A DNA stretch of 64,000 bases from UBA7672 sp965229115 (GTDB lineage Bacteria > Pseudomonadota > Alphaproteobacteria > Caulobacterales > Hyphomonadaceae), in the NCBI GenBank assembly GCA_965229115.1, contig CBDDIR010000003.1, positions 2,542,001-2,606,000 on the forward strand, written 5' to 3'. Position 1 is the first letter of the stretch. The number at the start of each line of letters is the position of its first letter. A model generated the notes under the pieces. The model was not told where the DNA came from and made no database searches. It saw only the letters and a list, made by a program, of their open reading frames with translations. A program made the translations under genes and the position numbers. This document shows positions 1 to 7,744 of this stretch, piece by piece.

Positions 1-1564
1 ATTGATACCCAGCCGCAGTCGCCGTCCGCTCAGCGCTAGCCCACGCCGCCGCATCCTGCTGACCCAGCGCCAGCGCATCAGCATCGACCGCAGCAACAGT
101 CGCAGCCGCGGATTGCGTCGCCACCTTCGCTGCAGCCTGCGCTTCCGCCACACGCTGCCGATCCGCCTCGGCCGCTGCGTTCGCGGCGTTCGTCGTCGTG
201 GCCGTCGCCGCAATGATCGGCGCCTTGGTTGAACGCGCCCCAGCAGCCTTCTGAATCGCATCCGCAAACGTGCGCAGATCGCGCGGCGCAGCCGTCAGCA
301 GAGCCGGCGCCGGCTTCCTGCCTTCGCTGGCAAACAGCTTCACGGCGCGAACCGTTTCCTCACTGCCCTGACCATCAATCGCGCCGTCATAAATCGACAG
401 CGCGCTCAAGCCGCTCTGGATATCGCGGATCGCCAGCGCCCGCTCCGAGCTCAGCGACGACAACCGCTCCGTGGCCGCAGCCGCCATCGCGCCAGGCACG
501 ACACCCTTCGCCGGAAACTCGGTAAGATAGGCCTGATAAGCGCTGTCATTGTCCGTGGTGACAGCCTTCACCCACGACTGCGCATCGCGCACGCGCAGCA
601 GCGACCGCGCCGTCTCCGCATTGCTCGACCGCGGATAGTCGGCAACGTAATCGCGCAGCGCGACCACACTGTCGCGATTGACCCGCGTCCAGCTCGCCGC
701 CGACTCTGCGGTATCTTCAACACCTGCCGCCGCCGTCGACGTCGATGCATTCTCAAGCGATGCAACCTGCGTCGCCTCAGGCGCGCTCGCTACGCTTTCG
801 CCCGAACGCCACCCCAGCGGATCGACATACCAGACGCCTGCGCCGGCAGCCGCCACAACGCCAAACGCCAACAGCGGCCCAAGCACGCCCGACCGCTTCG
901 GCTCGCGATAGGATCGCGACGACGACTCGCGGCGCGAAGCCTGCGGGTTCAGACGCTGAACTTCCGAAGGCCGATCGAAGTCGAGCGAATGATCGAAATC
1001 AATTCCACGCGGCGGCGGAAGCGGGCGCTCCGGCGGAGCAGGACGCTCGACGCGTTCCGGACGCTGGGGCCGCTGCGGCCGCTCGTAAGAATGCAACCGC
1101 TCGACCGATTGATGACGCTGCTCGACGTTCGGCGCGCGATCAGCCTGTTGCCTGCGATGCGGTCTCACGCTCTGCGGCAGGCCGGCGAGCAAACGCAAAG
1201 CCGAGATAACTTTGCGCAAGCTCATGTCTTCGCGGTCACCCGACCAGCGACTGAGATCGGACACCTCGACCTGATCGAATGGACGCGGCGGCGAGGCCGG
1301 ATCGATCTTCACCTGCACCAGCTTGTTCTTGTAGAGGCCCGTTGCCGCTTCAGAACGAACTGTCTCCGAGCCGCGCGAGTATCCCGACCACACGACCAGA
1401 ATAGCGCTCGCCGAAGCGAGCTTCACATCGAGTTCGGCGCTGTTGCTTGACGACCCTTCGGCGGGATCCAGCCATACGTCCCAACCTTCGTGGCCGAGCA
1501 GTTCGCCCAGCCGTCGGACGTTCTCGCGATCCTCGCGCGCATACGAAACGTAGATATCCGTCAT
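1..1564 (-). CDS. TIR-domain membrane protein, C-terminus cut by window edge
   Basis: Reading from ATG at 1564 the frame stays open to the window start (521 codons, no stop seen). Residues 1-90 look like a bacterial TIR domain: it opens TDIYVSYAREDRE, has WDVWLD, and carries a Glu (E72) after ETVRS where TIR NADases place the catalytic Glu. A Pro/Arg-rich linker (about 130-225) leads to one membrane helix (about 226-247). Beyond it are two helical repeats of the YxxYLxxFP type (about 290-370) and a segment (about 377-415, LSIYDGAIDGQGSEETVRAVKLF) split here only by length that resembles a peptidoglycan-binding repeat. Cytosolic TIR with an outer part beyond the membrane is inferred. Whether it is a defence NADase, a signalling protein or a scaffold cannot be told. 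No partner gene is visible. Confidence 0.8.
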   Translation of the reverse strand, partial: MTDIYVSYAREDRENVRRLGELLGHEGWDVWLDPAEGSSSNSAELDVKLASASAILVVWSGYSRGSETVRSEAATGLYKNKLVQVKIDPASPPRPFDQVEVSDLSRWSGDREDMSLRKVISALRLLAGLPQSVRPHRRQQADRAPNVEQRHQSVERLHSYERPQRPQRPERVERPAPPERPLPPPRGIDFDHSLDFDRPSEVQRLNPQASRRESSSRSYREPKRSGVLGPLLAFGVVAAAGAGVWYVDPLGWRSGESVASAPEATQVASLENASTSTAAAGVEDTAESAASWTRVNRDSVVALRDYVADYPRSSNAETARSLLRVRDAQSWVKAVTTDNDSAYQAYLTEFPAKGVVPGAMAAAATERLSSLSSERALAIRDIQSGLSALSIYDGAIDGQGSEETVRAVKLFASEGRKPAPALLTAAPRDLRTFADAIQKAAGARSTKAPIIAATATTTNAANAAAEADRQRVAEAQAAAKVATQSAAATVAAVDADALALGQQDAAAWASAERTATAAGYQ

Positions 1565-1687
1565 GGCGGCCCCTCTGGGCTGCCCCCCTGTTTACCCTAA
1601 TACCAGCAGCAGAGCGGGTTGTGGAGGTGGTGCGTCAACGTGCAAGCGCATTCGCCTGCCAGACTACGTCCGGACGTCACCTGAAGC

Positions 1688-2995
1688 TCAGGATTCGACT
1701 TTTTCGCCTGGGAAATAGACGGCGATCGTCGATCCGCCGCCTTCGCGGCTCTCAATGTCCAGCCGGCCGCCGTGCAGTTCGGCAAAGGCGCGCACGACCG
1801 ACAGGCCAAGTCCCGCACCCTTCTGCTTTTTCCCTGCGCCGCCTTGTTCATACGCGCGCGACAGACGCGTCAGCTCGTCCGGGCTGATGCCAACGCCCGT
1901 GTCCGACACGGCGAGCAGAGCGCCGCCCGGTCCTTCCACGGCGGAAACTTCAACCCGCCCACCGGCCGGCGTGAACTTCAGCGCGTTGGAAATCAGGTTC
2001 AGCGCAATCTGGCGCACCGCCTTGGAGTCGGCGAACGCCTCGACATCGTCGCCCACCAATTCAAGCTCGATCTGCTTGCGCGTCGCCTCATCGCGCATGA
2101 AGTGCACGGCTTCATACGCCATGTCCGTCAGGCTCAGGACATCGCGATGGATTTCGTAACGCCCGGCCTCAAGTCTTGCGAGATCAAGCACATCGTCCAC
2201 GATCAGCGTCAGATTTTGTCCGCCCTCATGAATGAGCGTCGCGTATTCCTGATAGCGATCCGTCAGCGGACCGAAGACGGCATTCCGCATCATGTCCGCA
2301 AAGCCGACGATCGCGTTCAGCGGTGTGCGCAGCTCGTGGCTGGTCTGCGCAAAGAAGGTCGTGCGTTGTTCAAGCTGACCCTTCGCCACCTCGGCCTCGG
2401 CCTTCGCGGCTTCCGCCGCAGCCAGCGCATCGCGCAGTTCCGCTTCGAGTATTTTCAATTTCGCCGCCGCGACCGGATCTGCCTTCGGCGGTTCCGGCTG
2501 TTTGACAGGAGCAACCTGCACGACCTGCCTGCGCACCGGCGCAGCCGTCACCGCAATCGCGCCAACCAACACCACGCCCGCAACGCCATAACCCATGGCA
2601 AGGATCGCAGCGTCGTGCGTGTGGAGCCAGGATCCTCCCGCTCCCGCAACGATCGCAGCTGCAAGACCCACCAGAGAGAAGCCGGCGATCTCGCCTGTCA
2701 GCCGCGAGCTGCCAGAAGACCAGGCCACCGCTACGGCAACTGCGAAGTTCACCATCATGGCGGTCGACCCGCCCGTGCTCGCCGCGCCGAGCGTGGCAAA
2801 GACAACCCAAAGCGTCGACTCAACCTCGGCAATTCGTGCCTCGGTTGTCGATCCGCGCATGAACATTCCAACCAGGGGTGGCAGAATGGCGCACGCATAG
2901 ATGAGGGCGCTGTCCCGGAAAGGCACGCCAAGGAACACGCCCCAGGCTGCCGCCAGGGTCGCAAGTCCTAACCATATCGCGCGGGACGCCGTCAT
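1688..2995 (-). CDS. Membrane sensor histidine kinase, PleC/DivJ-like
   Basis: 435 residues from ATG 2995. The N-terminal ~185 residues hold several hydrophobic helices and no recognisable sensor domain; a short coiled coil rich in Ala/Glu/Lys follows. The HisKA motif HELRTPLNAIVGF places the phosphorylated His at residue 220, followed by HATPase_c with N box (NLISNALKF), DTGVGI and GAGLGLS. The FGPL...YQEYATLIHEGGQ stretch after the H box is typical of the PleC/DivJ group of alphaproteobacterial kinases. Starts further upstream (ATG 3049, GTG 3097) are possible and would add a hydrophilic leader; ATG 2995 begins directly at the first hydrophobic stretch. No response regulator is adjacent, so it is an orphan kinase here. 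Confidence 0.85.
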   Translation of the reverse strand: MTASRAIWLGLATLAAAWGVFLGVPFRDSALIYACAILPPLVGMFMRGSTTEARIAEVESTLWVVFATLGAASTGGSTAMMVNFAVAVAVAWSSGSSRLTGEIAGFSLVGLAAAIVAGAGGSWLHTHDAAILAMGYGVAGVVLVGAIAVTAAPVRRQVVQVAPVKQPEPPKADPVAAAKLKILEAELRDALAAAEAAKAEAEVAKGQLEQRTTFFAQTSHELRTPLNAIVGFADMMRNAVFGPLTDRYQEYATLIHEGGQNLTLIVDDVLDLARLEAGRYEIHRDVLSLTDMAYEAVHFMRDEATRKQIELELVGDDVEAFADSKAVRQIALNLISNALKFTPAGGRVEVSAVEGPGGALLAVSDTGVGISPDELTRLSRAYEQGGAGKKQKGAGLGLSVVRAFAELHGGRLDIESREGGGSTIAVYFPGEKVES

Positions 2996-3167
2996 TTCTA
3001 ACGAACGTTCCGCAGGCGACGGCTTGTGAGGCCGGGTTCCATCAAGCATCCTAACCGCGTGTAAATGACTCACCCCCCAGACTCCATTTGCAAGCACATT
3101 GCGGGCCGCGTCTGCTAGGTTGCAGTCAGTCCCCTACGGCCCTTGGTTTTTTCTGTCGGAGGTTCCC

Positions 3168-4202
3168 ATGCGTTCCGAGCTCAAGTTCTGCGCCGCCATC
3201 CTCGCTCTGGCCGCGATCGCCGCCCCGGTTGCGATGTCCCAAACGCCGGCAAGTCCCACGCCTGAAAAGCGAATGTTGCCCACGTCGGCAGCCGCTTATG
3301 GTGAATATCAGGGCGAAGTTTCACAGATCATGTCCAAGGAGCTCAGCAGCGCCGCGGACCTCGACGAGGCCATGAACACGTTCGGCGCGCCGAACCCGGC
3401 CCAGCTGTCCTCCGGCTGGATCTCCTACTCGGCCATCCTCGCCGCCCAGAACAAGGAATTCGTCGACGCCGTCCGCGATATCGACAGCTATTACGGCCGC
3501 GAGCGCGTCATGACCGGCATGCGCAACGATGTCGGCTACGCCCGCACCCTGAAAGGCGGCGAAGCTGCCCTCCAGACCGCCCTCCAGGTCAACTCCAAGG
3601 ATAGCGGCCGCATCTCCAGCGCCGGCGCCTACGTGAAAGAGCAGTCCTACAAGCTCCAGAACGTCACCTGGGGCAAATCCAAGGTCAAAGACGCCAACGG
3701 CAGCGTGAAATCCCTGGCGGTCGCCTCGAAAGCCGCCCGCCCGGTCACCGACGCCGCCGAGAAAGTCTTCTCCGGCCCGGACATGAACGCGATGCTCGCC
3801 AGCGTCGCCGCTTCGCCCGCCAGCGCCGGTTCGGTCTGGGATAAGGTCTCGGTCCTCGCCGCCAGCGCCCCGGGCAACGCCTTCTCGGCGCTCTCGCCGG
3901 TCGCCGCTTCGTCGGGCCTCAAGGTCGATCCGAAATACAACGGCACGGCCAACCGCATGGTCACGCTCGCCGCCTTCCACGCCATCGAAGCCGACAAGAC
4001 CAACACCAACGACGTCAAGGCAGCCATGAACGACTCGATGTCGGTCGCCTGCCTCGAAGAAGCGCAAATGCAGCTCTTCTCGTGCGTGTCGGCCGCTCAC
4101 GTCCGCTCGGACCTGACCTTCTGCCTCGCCCGTCACGGCCTGAAACTGCCGGGCGAAGACGTCCGCTCGATGGGCGGCTGCTTCTCGGAAATCGCGAAGT
4201 AG
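3168..4202 (+). CDS. Secreted protein of unknown function
   Basis: 344 residues. ATG 3168 has GGAGG nine bases upstream and starts a clear Sec signal peptide (MRSELKFCAAILALAAIAA, cleavage near AMSQ). The mature part is Ala/Ser-rich and mostly helical in appearance. Near the C-terminus there are five Cys (VACLEE, FSCVSA, TFCLAR, GGCFSE plus none elsewhere apart from the signal), suggesting disulphide bonds in the periplasm. I do not recognise a family. It stands alone: divergent from the kinase upstream and closed by a strong terminator immediately downstream, so it is probably a monocistronic, well-expressed gene. Codon use is strongly GC-biased at third positions, like the neighbouring genes. 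Confidence 0.8.
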   Translation: MRSELKFCAAILALAAIAAPVAMSQTPASPTPEKRMLPTSAAAYGEYQGEVSQIMSKELSSAADLDEAMNTFGAPNPAQLSSGWISYSAILAAQNKEFVDAVRDIDSYYGRERVMTGMRNDVGYARTLKGGEAALQTALQVNSKDSGRISSAGAYVKEQSYKLQNVTWGKSKVKDANGSVKSLAVASKAARPVTDAAEKVFSGPDMNAMLASVAASPASAGSVWDKVSVLAASAPGNAFSALSPVAASSGLKVDPKYNGTANRMVTLAAFHAIEADKTNTNDVKAAMNDSMSVACLEEAQMQLFSCVSAAHVRSDLTFCLARHGLKLPGEDVRSMGGCFSEIAK

Positions 4203-4228
4203 GCTGATCAGCCAACCCAAGTTCGAAC

Positions 4229-4255
4229 CGCCCCGGCCAAAAGCCGGGGCGTTTT
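4229..4255 (+). terminator. Rho-independent terminator after the secreted-protein gene
   Basis: A 9-bp perfect stem (CGCCCCGGC / GCCGGGGCG) with a CAAAA loop is followed directly by TTTT. It lies 26 bases after the stop codon and separates this gene from sufE. Confidence 0.85.
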
Positions 4256-4307
4256 CGTATCTGCCTCAGCCCTTGCGCCTCTCCCGCCACCGCGCCATGT
4301 CACGCGC

Positions 4308-4727
4308 ATGACCGTTGCCGATGCCGCCCAAGACATGCGCGAAGACTTTGCCTTCCTCGGCGACTGGGAAGCCCGCTTCACGCACCTGATCGACCTCGGC
4401 AAGGCGCTGCCGCCGCTGAAGGACGAGGAGTACAACGAGCTCAACAAGGTCCGCGGCTGCTCCAGCCAGGTCTGGCTCGTCGCCGAACCCTCGACCAAGA
4501 CCCCCGGCGCGCTCCACTTCCGCGGCGCCTCCGACGCCGCCATCGTCGCCGGCCTCGTCGCGATCATCGTCAACCTCTACGCCGACCAGCAACCGGCAGA
4601 CATCCTCGCCTTCGATGCGCCTGCCTTCTTCAAGGAGATCGGCGTGGCCGACGCGCTGACGCCCCAGCGCTCCAACGGCCTTGCCTCCATGATCACCCGC
4701 ATCCGCGCCATCGCAGCCGCAGCCTAG
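4308..4727 (+). CDS. sufE: SufE-family cysteine desulfuration protein
   Basis: 139 residues, normal length for SufE. The family accepts persulfide sulfur from the SufS cysteine desulfurase and passes it to the SUF scaffold for Fe-S cluster assembly in the cytoplasm. The diagnostic segment VRGCSSQVWL is present, with the acceptor Cys at about residue 51, preceded by LPPLKDEEYNELNKV and followed by the usual FRGASDAAIVAGLVAI helix. No clear Shine-Dalgarno precedes ATG 4308, and the rest of the SUF operon is not in the window. The stop codon overlaps the stop of the convergent DUF6456 gene (shared CTAG). Confidence 0.92.
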   Translation: MTVADAAQDMREDFAFLGDWEARFTHLIDLGKALPPLKDEEYNELNKVRGCSSQVWLVAEPSTKTPGALHFRGASDAAIVAGLVAIIVNLYADQQPADILAFDAPAFFKEIGVADALTPQRSNGLASMITRIRAIAAAA

Positions 4728-5470
4728 CGCGCCACCAAGCGATCATAAGCCATCGCCACTTCCTCCAGCGCAGCAGCCGCCGCCGCCTCGAACCTGCGCC
4801 CGCTAAGCCCGAAGCGCTCCCGCATCGTCCGCAACGGCGTCGCCTCGACGCACAGCGCCCACACCAGGCTGAACGCCTCGATGCTCGTGAACCGCTTCAC
4901 CTTCTGCAGCCGCGCCGCCGTCCGCGCAGCCATGCCGTGAAAGCCGCCGCCCGTGCCGCTGCGCCTCTGCCGATCCACCGGCCCCGCATCCCAGTTCATC
5001 GTCAGCCCGCGACTGTTCTCGCGCTGCTCGACGTCCGAGATCAGCTTCAGCCCCGCCTCGATGTGGCGCATCGTCAGCGGCCCTTCGCCGGCCTTTGCCC
5101 GCCACACCAGCGCAGCAAAGCCGATCTCCGCCTTGCGCACCCGCTCCCGCCGCGACGCCTCGATGAACGCCCACGGCTCCAGCGGCGGCCTGCGCTCCAC
5201 CACCGCATCCGCCACTACATAGACGTCCGGCTCAAGCGCCCGCAGCCGCCCCGCAGCCGCCAGCGCCACCACCTCCGCATCCTGCAACAGCAGACGCGCC
5301 CGCCCGCGCCGGTCCGCACTCACCAGCACACTCCATCCCACAGGCGTCCGCGCCAGCCGCCGCCCGCTCAGGCTCAGCGCCCGCATCACCCGCTCGACGT
5401 AATCCGCCCGGTCCTCAACCGGCCTGACCTCGCCCTCACACTGGCCCTCGTTCGCCCCAACCTCGCTCAT
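4724..5470 (-). CDS. DUF6456-type protein, probable DNA-associated
   Basis: 248 residues from ATG 5470. The first ~100 residues are Arg-rich with a helix-turn-helix-like feel (YVERVMRALSLSGRRL); the C-terminal part has the block WDAGPVDRQRRSGTGGGFHGMAARTAARLQ and a final VWALCVEATPLRTMRERFG helix pair that I associate with DUF6456 of Caulobacterales and relatives. The function is unknown. Its ATG overlaps the TGA of the upstream DnaA-like gene (ATGA), so the two are translationally coupled and probably work together, plausibly in DNA binding or cell-cycle control. A start at 5518 is possible but would override the overlap. Confidence 0.75.
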   Translation of the reverse strand: MSEVGANEGQCEGEVRPVEDRADYVERVMRALSLSGRRLARTPVGWSVLVSADRRGRARLLLQDAEVVALAAAGRLRALEPDVYVVADAVVERRPPLEPWAFIEASRRERVRKAEIGFAALVWRAKAGEGPLTMRHIEAGLKLISDVEQRENSRGLTMNWDAGPVDRQRRSGTGGGFHGMAARTAARLQKVKRFTSIEAFSLVWALCVEATPLRTMRERFGLSGRRFEAAAAAALEEVAMAYDRLVAR

Positions 5471-5793
5471 GACGTCACCGGCAAACGCACGGCCGAAGCC
5501 TCGAGCGCGTCCATCCACTGGTCAAAGCCCGGATTCTCGCGCCGCTCTTCCATCACCAGGCAGGCATGGCGCACGGTCGACCGGTCCCGCCCGAAGGCCC
5601 GCGCCACCCGCCCCAAGCTCATCCCGAACCCAACGCTCGCCAGATACATCGCGACCTGCCGCGCAAATGCGCTGCGATAGTCCCGCCTGCCGTCGGTCAC
5701 GGCCTCAATGCTTGCCCCGCACGCCCCAGCCGCCAGCGCGATCGCGATTTCCGCCCGCGCTTGGTCAGCCTTCATCTGTATTCTGAAATCCAA
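5467..5793 (-). CDS. Small DnaA C-terminal-domain-like HTH protein
   Basis: 108 residues. The central part (YRSAFARQVAMYLASVG...VARAFGRDRSTVRHA) matches the DNA-binding domain IV of DnaA, including the ARQVAMYL helix and the D(R/H)STVxHA signature that reads the DnaA box in the initiator. There is no AAA+ ATPase part, so it cannot be a full initiator; it may bind DnaA-box-like sites as a regulator. The start is TTG 5793, chosen because AGGAGG sits five bases upstream; ATG 5775 lies too far from that site. It leads a two-gene unit with the DUF6456 gene. A perfect 18-bp palindrome lies 69 bases upstream. Confidence 0.85.
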   Translation of the reverse strand: MDFRIQMKADQARAEIAIALAAGACGASIEAVTDGRRDYRSAFARQVAMYLASVGFGMSLGRVARAFGRDRSTVRHACLVMEERRENPGFDQWMDALEASAVRLPVTS

Positions 5794-5861
5794 TCCAACC
5801 TCCTGACTCGATACGGCCAGTATCGCACCAAACGGGAGGGTGTAGGATAACTTTCCTAGAC

Positions 5862-5879
5862 ATAGGACTATAGTCCTAT
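5862..5879. promoter_or_regulatory. Perfect 18-bp palindrome, candidate operator
   Basis: ATAGGACTATAGTCCTAT is a perfect inverted repeat in the 301-base gap between the divergent DnaA-like gene and the phosphate porin. It lies nearer to the DnaA-like gene, where a promoter is expected. Perfect symmetry without spacer suggests a homodimer binding site; the protein is unknown. The GACTA/TAGTC halves loosely recall Rrf2/IscR-type sites, which is only a resemblance. Confidence 0.55.
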
Positions 5880-5996
5880 ACTAAGTCGATGATTTCATTG
5901 GGAAACTATTTTCAGCCGGCCCGCAGATCTGCGGAATAGGACCCATCCATGCGACACGCTGGCCGGCCTGTGGATTGTTACATAAGTGACGCATAA

Positions 5997-6036
5997 CCGT
6001 CATTTACCCGTCGCCTAACTGTCATAACCCCTCGCC
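5997..6036 (+). promoter_or_regulatory. Pho-box array upstream of the porin/pst cluster
   Basis: Four 7-mers separated by 4-base spacers repeat with an 11-base period: CCGTCAT (5997), CCGTCGC (6008), CTGTCAT (6019), CCTCGCC (6030). The third is identical to the PhoB half-site CTGTCAT and the first two differ little. Ten bases after the array is a poor -10 (TAGTCT, 6047-6052), as expected for a PhoB-activated promoter where the box replaces the -35. The porin ATG is at 6095 with GAGGGGA before it. The remainder of the 5794-6094 gap shows no gene. Confidence 0.8.
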
Positions 6037-6094
6037 CGTCGGACCGTAGTCTGCACCAGACCCGGCCGCACTTTGGGATCCATGAGGGGACAGC

Positions 6095-7687
6095 ATGTCA
6101 CTGAACGCAACGCTGCGTTGTGCAGTGGCGCTGGCGGCGCTCGCGGTGGCTTCGGCCACGGCGGCTTACGCCCAGACGCCCGCTGACCAGACGCCGACCA
6201 CCGTCCAGACTACGCCCGCCACGCCTCAGACCAGCCAGGAACAGCTCGACCAGCTGACCCCTGAACAACAAGCACAAGTCAAAGCCATCGTGGCGCAGAT
6301 GCTCGCCGAGCAGAAAGCCGCCGCCGAGCAGGTCGACCAGCTCGCCCTTCCGCCGCCGCCTCCGCCAACCGTCGCCACCTCGTGGTCCGGCGGCTCGCCC
6401 CGCACCACGGAAGAAGACCGCATCTTCAAGATCAATGGCCGCGTCATGTACGACGCGTTCAACCTCTCTACGGACGATCTCACGACCGTAAACCAGAACT
6501 ACTCGCGCAGCTTCGTCCGCCGCGCCTTCCTCGGCGTCGAAGGCCAGTTCACGCAGAACTGGAAGTACAACATCAAGCTGCAATTCCAGCCGGGCGCGGA
6601 CCAGGCGACCTCCACGGTCACCACCGTCCGCCTCTGCCAGAACACCGCCACCAACGCGATCGTCCAGCGCGCAAACTGCGCCACGGGCGAAGCTGATCGC
6701 GGCCCAACCGTCACTGCCGTCGCCACCTCCGGCGCCGACACCGAAGTCGGCTTCGACGACGCCTTCATTCAGTATGTCCTCGGCGACTGGGAAATCACGC
6801 TCGGCCAGAACAACCAGGTCTCGCCGATGGAAGACCGCACGTCCTCGCTGAACATCCCGTTCAACGAACGCTCGGGCTACATCAACGCTTTCGGCTTCAC
6901 CAAGATCGCCTCGATCGCGGTGGCGACCGGCGGCGGCAACTGGTCGGCGGGCGTTGCGCTGCAGGGCGACGACTTCAACAACCCGGAATCGACCAACCTT
7001 GGCGAAACCGTCGGCCTCGAAGGCCGCGCGACATGGGCGCCGATCTATGATCGCACGCCTGACGGCATCACTGTCCTGCATGTGGGCGTCAACGCCCGCG
7101 TGCGCGACAATGGCGGCGGTTCCGATGCTTCGGGCAATCGCGGTCCCGGCTTCCGCTACCGTGCGCGTCCGAACACCGGCTATGGCGACCGCTTCGTCGA
7201 CACCGGCTCCCTCGCCTTCGCGCAGGACACTTTCTATGGCGCCGAAATCGCGGGCCAGCTCAACGAGTGGGGCTTCTCTGGCGAATACGGCCAGCTGAAA
7301 GCCAAGCCGCAATCGGGCACCACGCTCGGCGCTTTCGAGCCGACCTTCCAGGGCGGCTATTTCGACGTCTTCTGGTCGCCCACCGGCGATGGTCGCGTGT
7401 ACAACGGCAAGGACGGCTCCTTCAGCCGCATCGTGCCGCGCCGTACGCTCGGCTCGGATGACGGTATCGGCGCAATCCTCTTCGGCCTGCGCTACGACTT
7501 CCTCGACCTGACCGACGGCCTCATGGACGGCGGTGAACAGAAGGGCATTACGCTCCAGGCTACCTGGCAGCCGCTCGCCTTCTTGAAGTTCCAGGCCGAC
7601 CTCTCGCACCTGGATATCGAACGTCCCAGCAGCCCGCTCAGCGGAACCGCAGACGTTGTCACAATACGTTCGCAGATCGAGTGGTAA
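6095..7687 (+). CDS. Phosphate-selective porin, OprO/OprP family
   Basis: 530 residues with a Sec signal peptide ending near AYAQ. After a Gln/Thr-rich and coiled-coil stretch (about 40-85) and a short poly-Pro segment, the barrel begins with FKINGRVMYDAF and RSFVRRAFLGVEGQF, typical of the Porin_O_P family, and ends on Trp (SQIEW) as outer-membrane barrels do. The coiled coil probably mediates trimer contacts in the periplasm. Under phosphate starvation such porins let phosphate or polyphosphate cross the outer membrane; the Pho boxes upstream and pstS immediately downstream support this. It is the first gene of the cluster, 57 bases before pstS. Confidence 0.9.
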   Translation: MSLNATLRCAVALAALAVASATAAYAQTPADQTPTTVQTTPATPQTSQEQLDQLTPEQQAQVKAIVAQMLAEQKAAAEQVDQLALPPPPPPTVATSWSGGSPRTTEEDRIFKINGRVMYDAFNLSTDDLTTVNQNYSRSFVRRAFLGVEGQFTQNWKYNIKLQFQPGADQATSTVTTVRLCQNTATNAIVQRANCATGEADRGPTVTAVATSGADTEVGFDDAFIQYVLGDWEITLGQNNQVSPMEDRTSSLNIPFNERSGYINAFGFTKIASIAVATGGGNWSAGVALQGDDFNNPESTNLGETVGLEGRATWAPIYDRTPDGITVLHVGVNARVRDNGGGSDASGNRGPGFRYRARPNTGYGDRFVDTGSLAFAQDTFYGAEIAGQLNEWGFSGEYGQLKAKPQSGTTLGAFEPTFQGGYFDVFWSPTGDGRVYNGKDGSFSRIVPRRTLGSDDGIGAILFGLRYDFLDLTDGLMDGGEQKGITLQATWQPLAFLKFQADLSHLDIERPSSPLSGTADVVTIRSQIEW

Positions 7688-7744
7688 TCACCTCACCACG
7701 CTGGCGACACGAACGCCGCAACAAGTTTTCAACTGGAGAAATGC

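Noticed and set aside
6098..7609. A 503-codon open frame antisense to the porin
   Set aside because: Ala/Gly/Arg/Val-rich sequence without motifs; the porin on the other strand is unambiguous.
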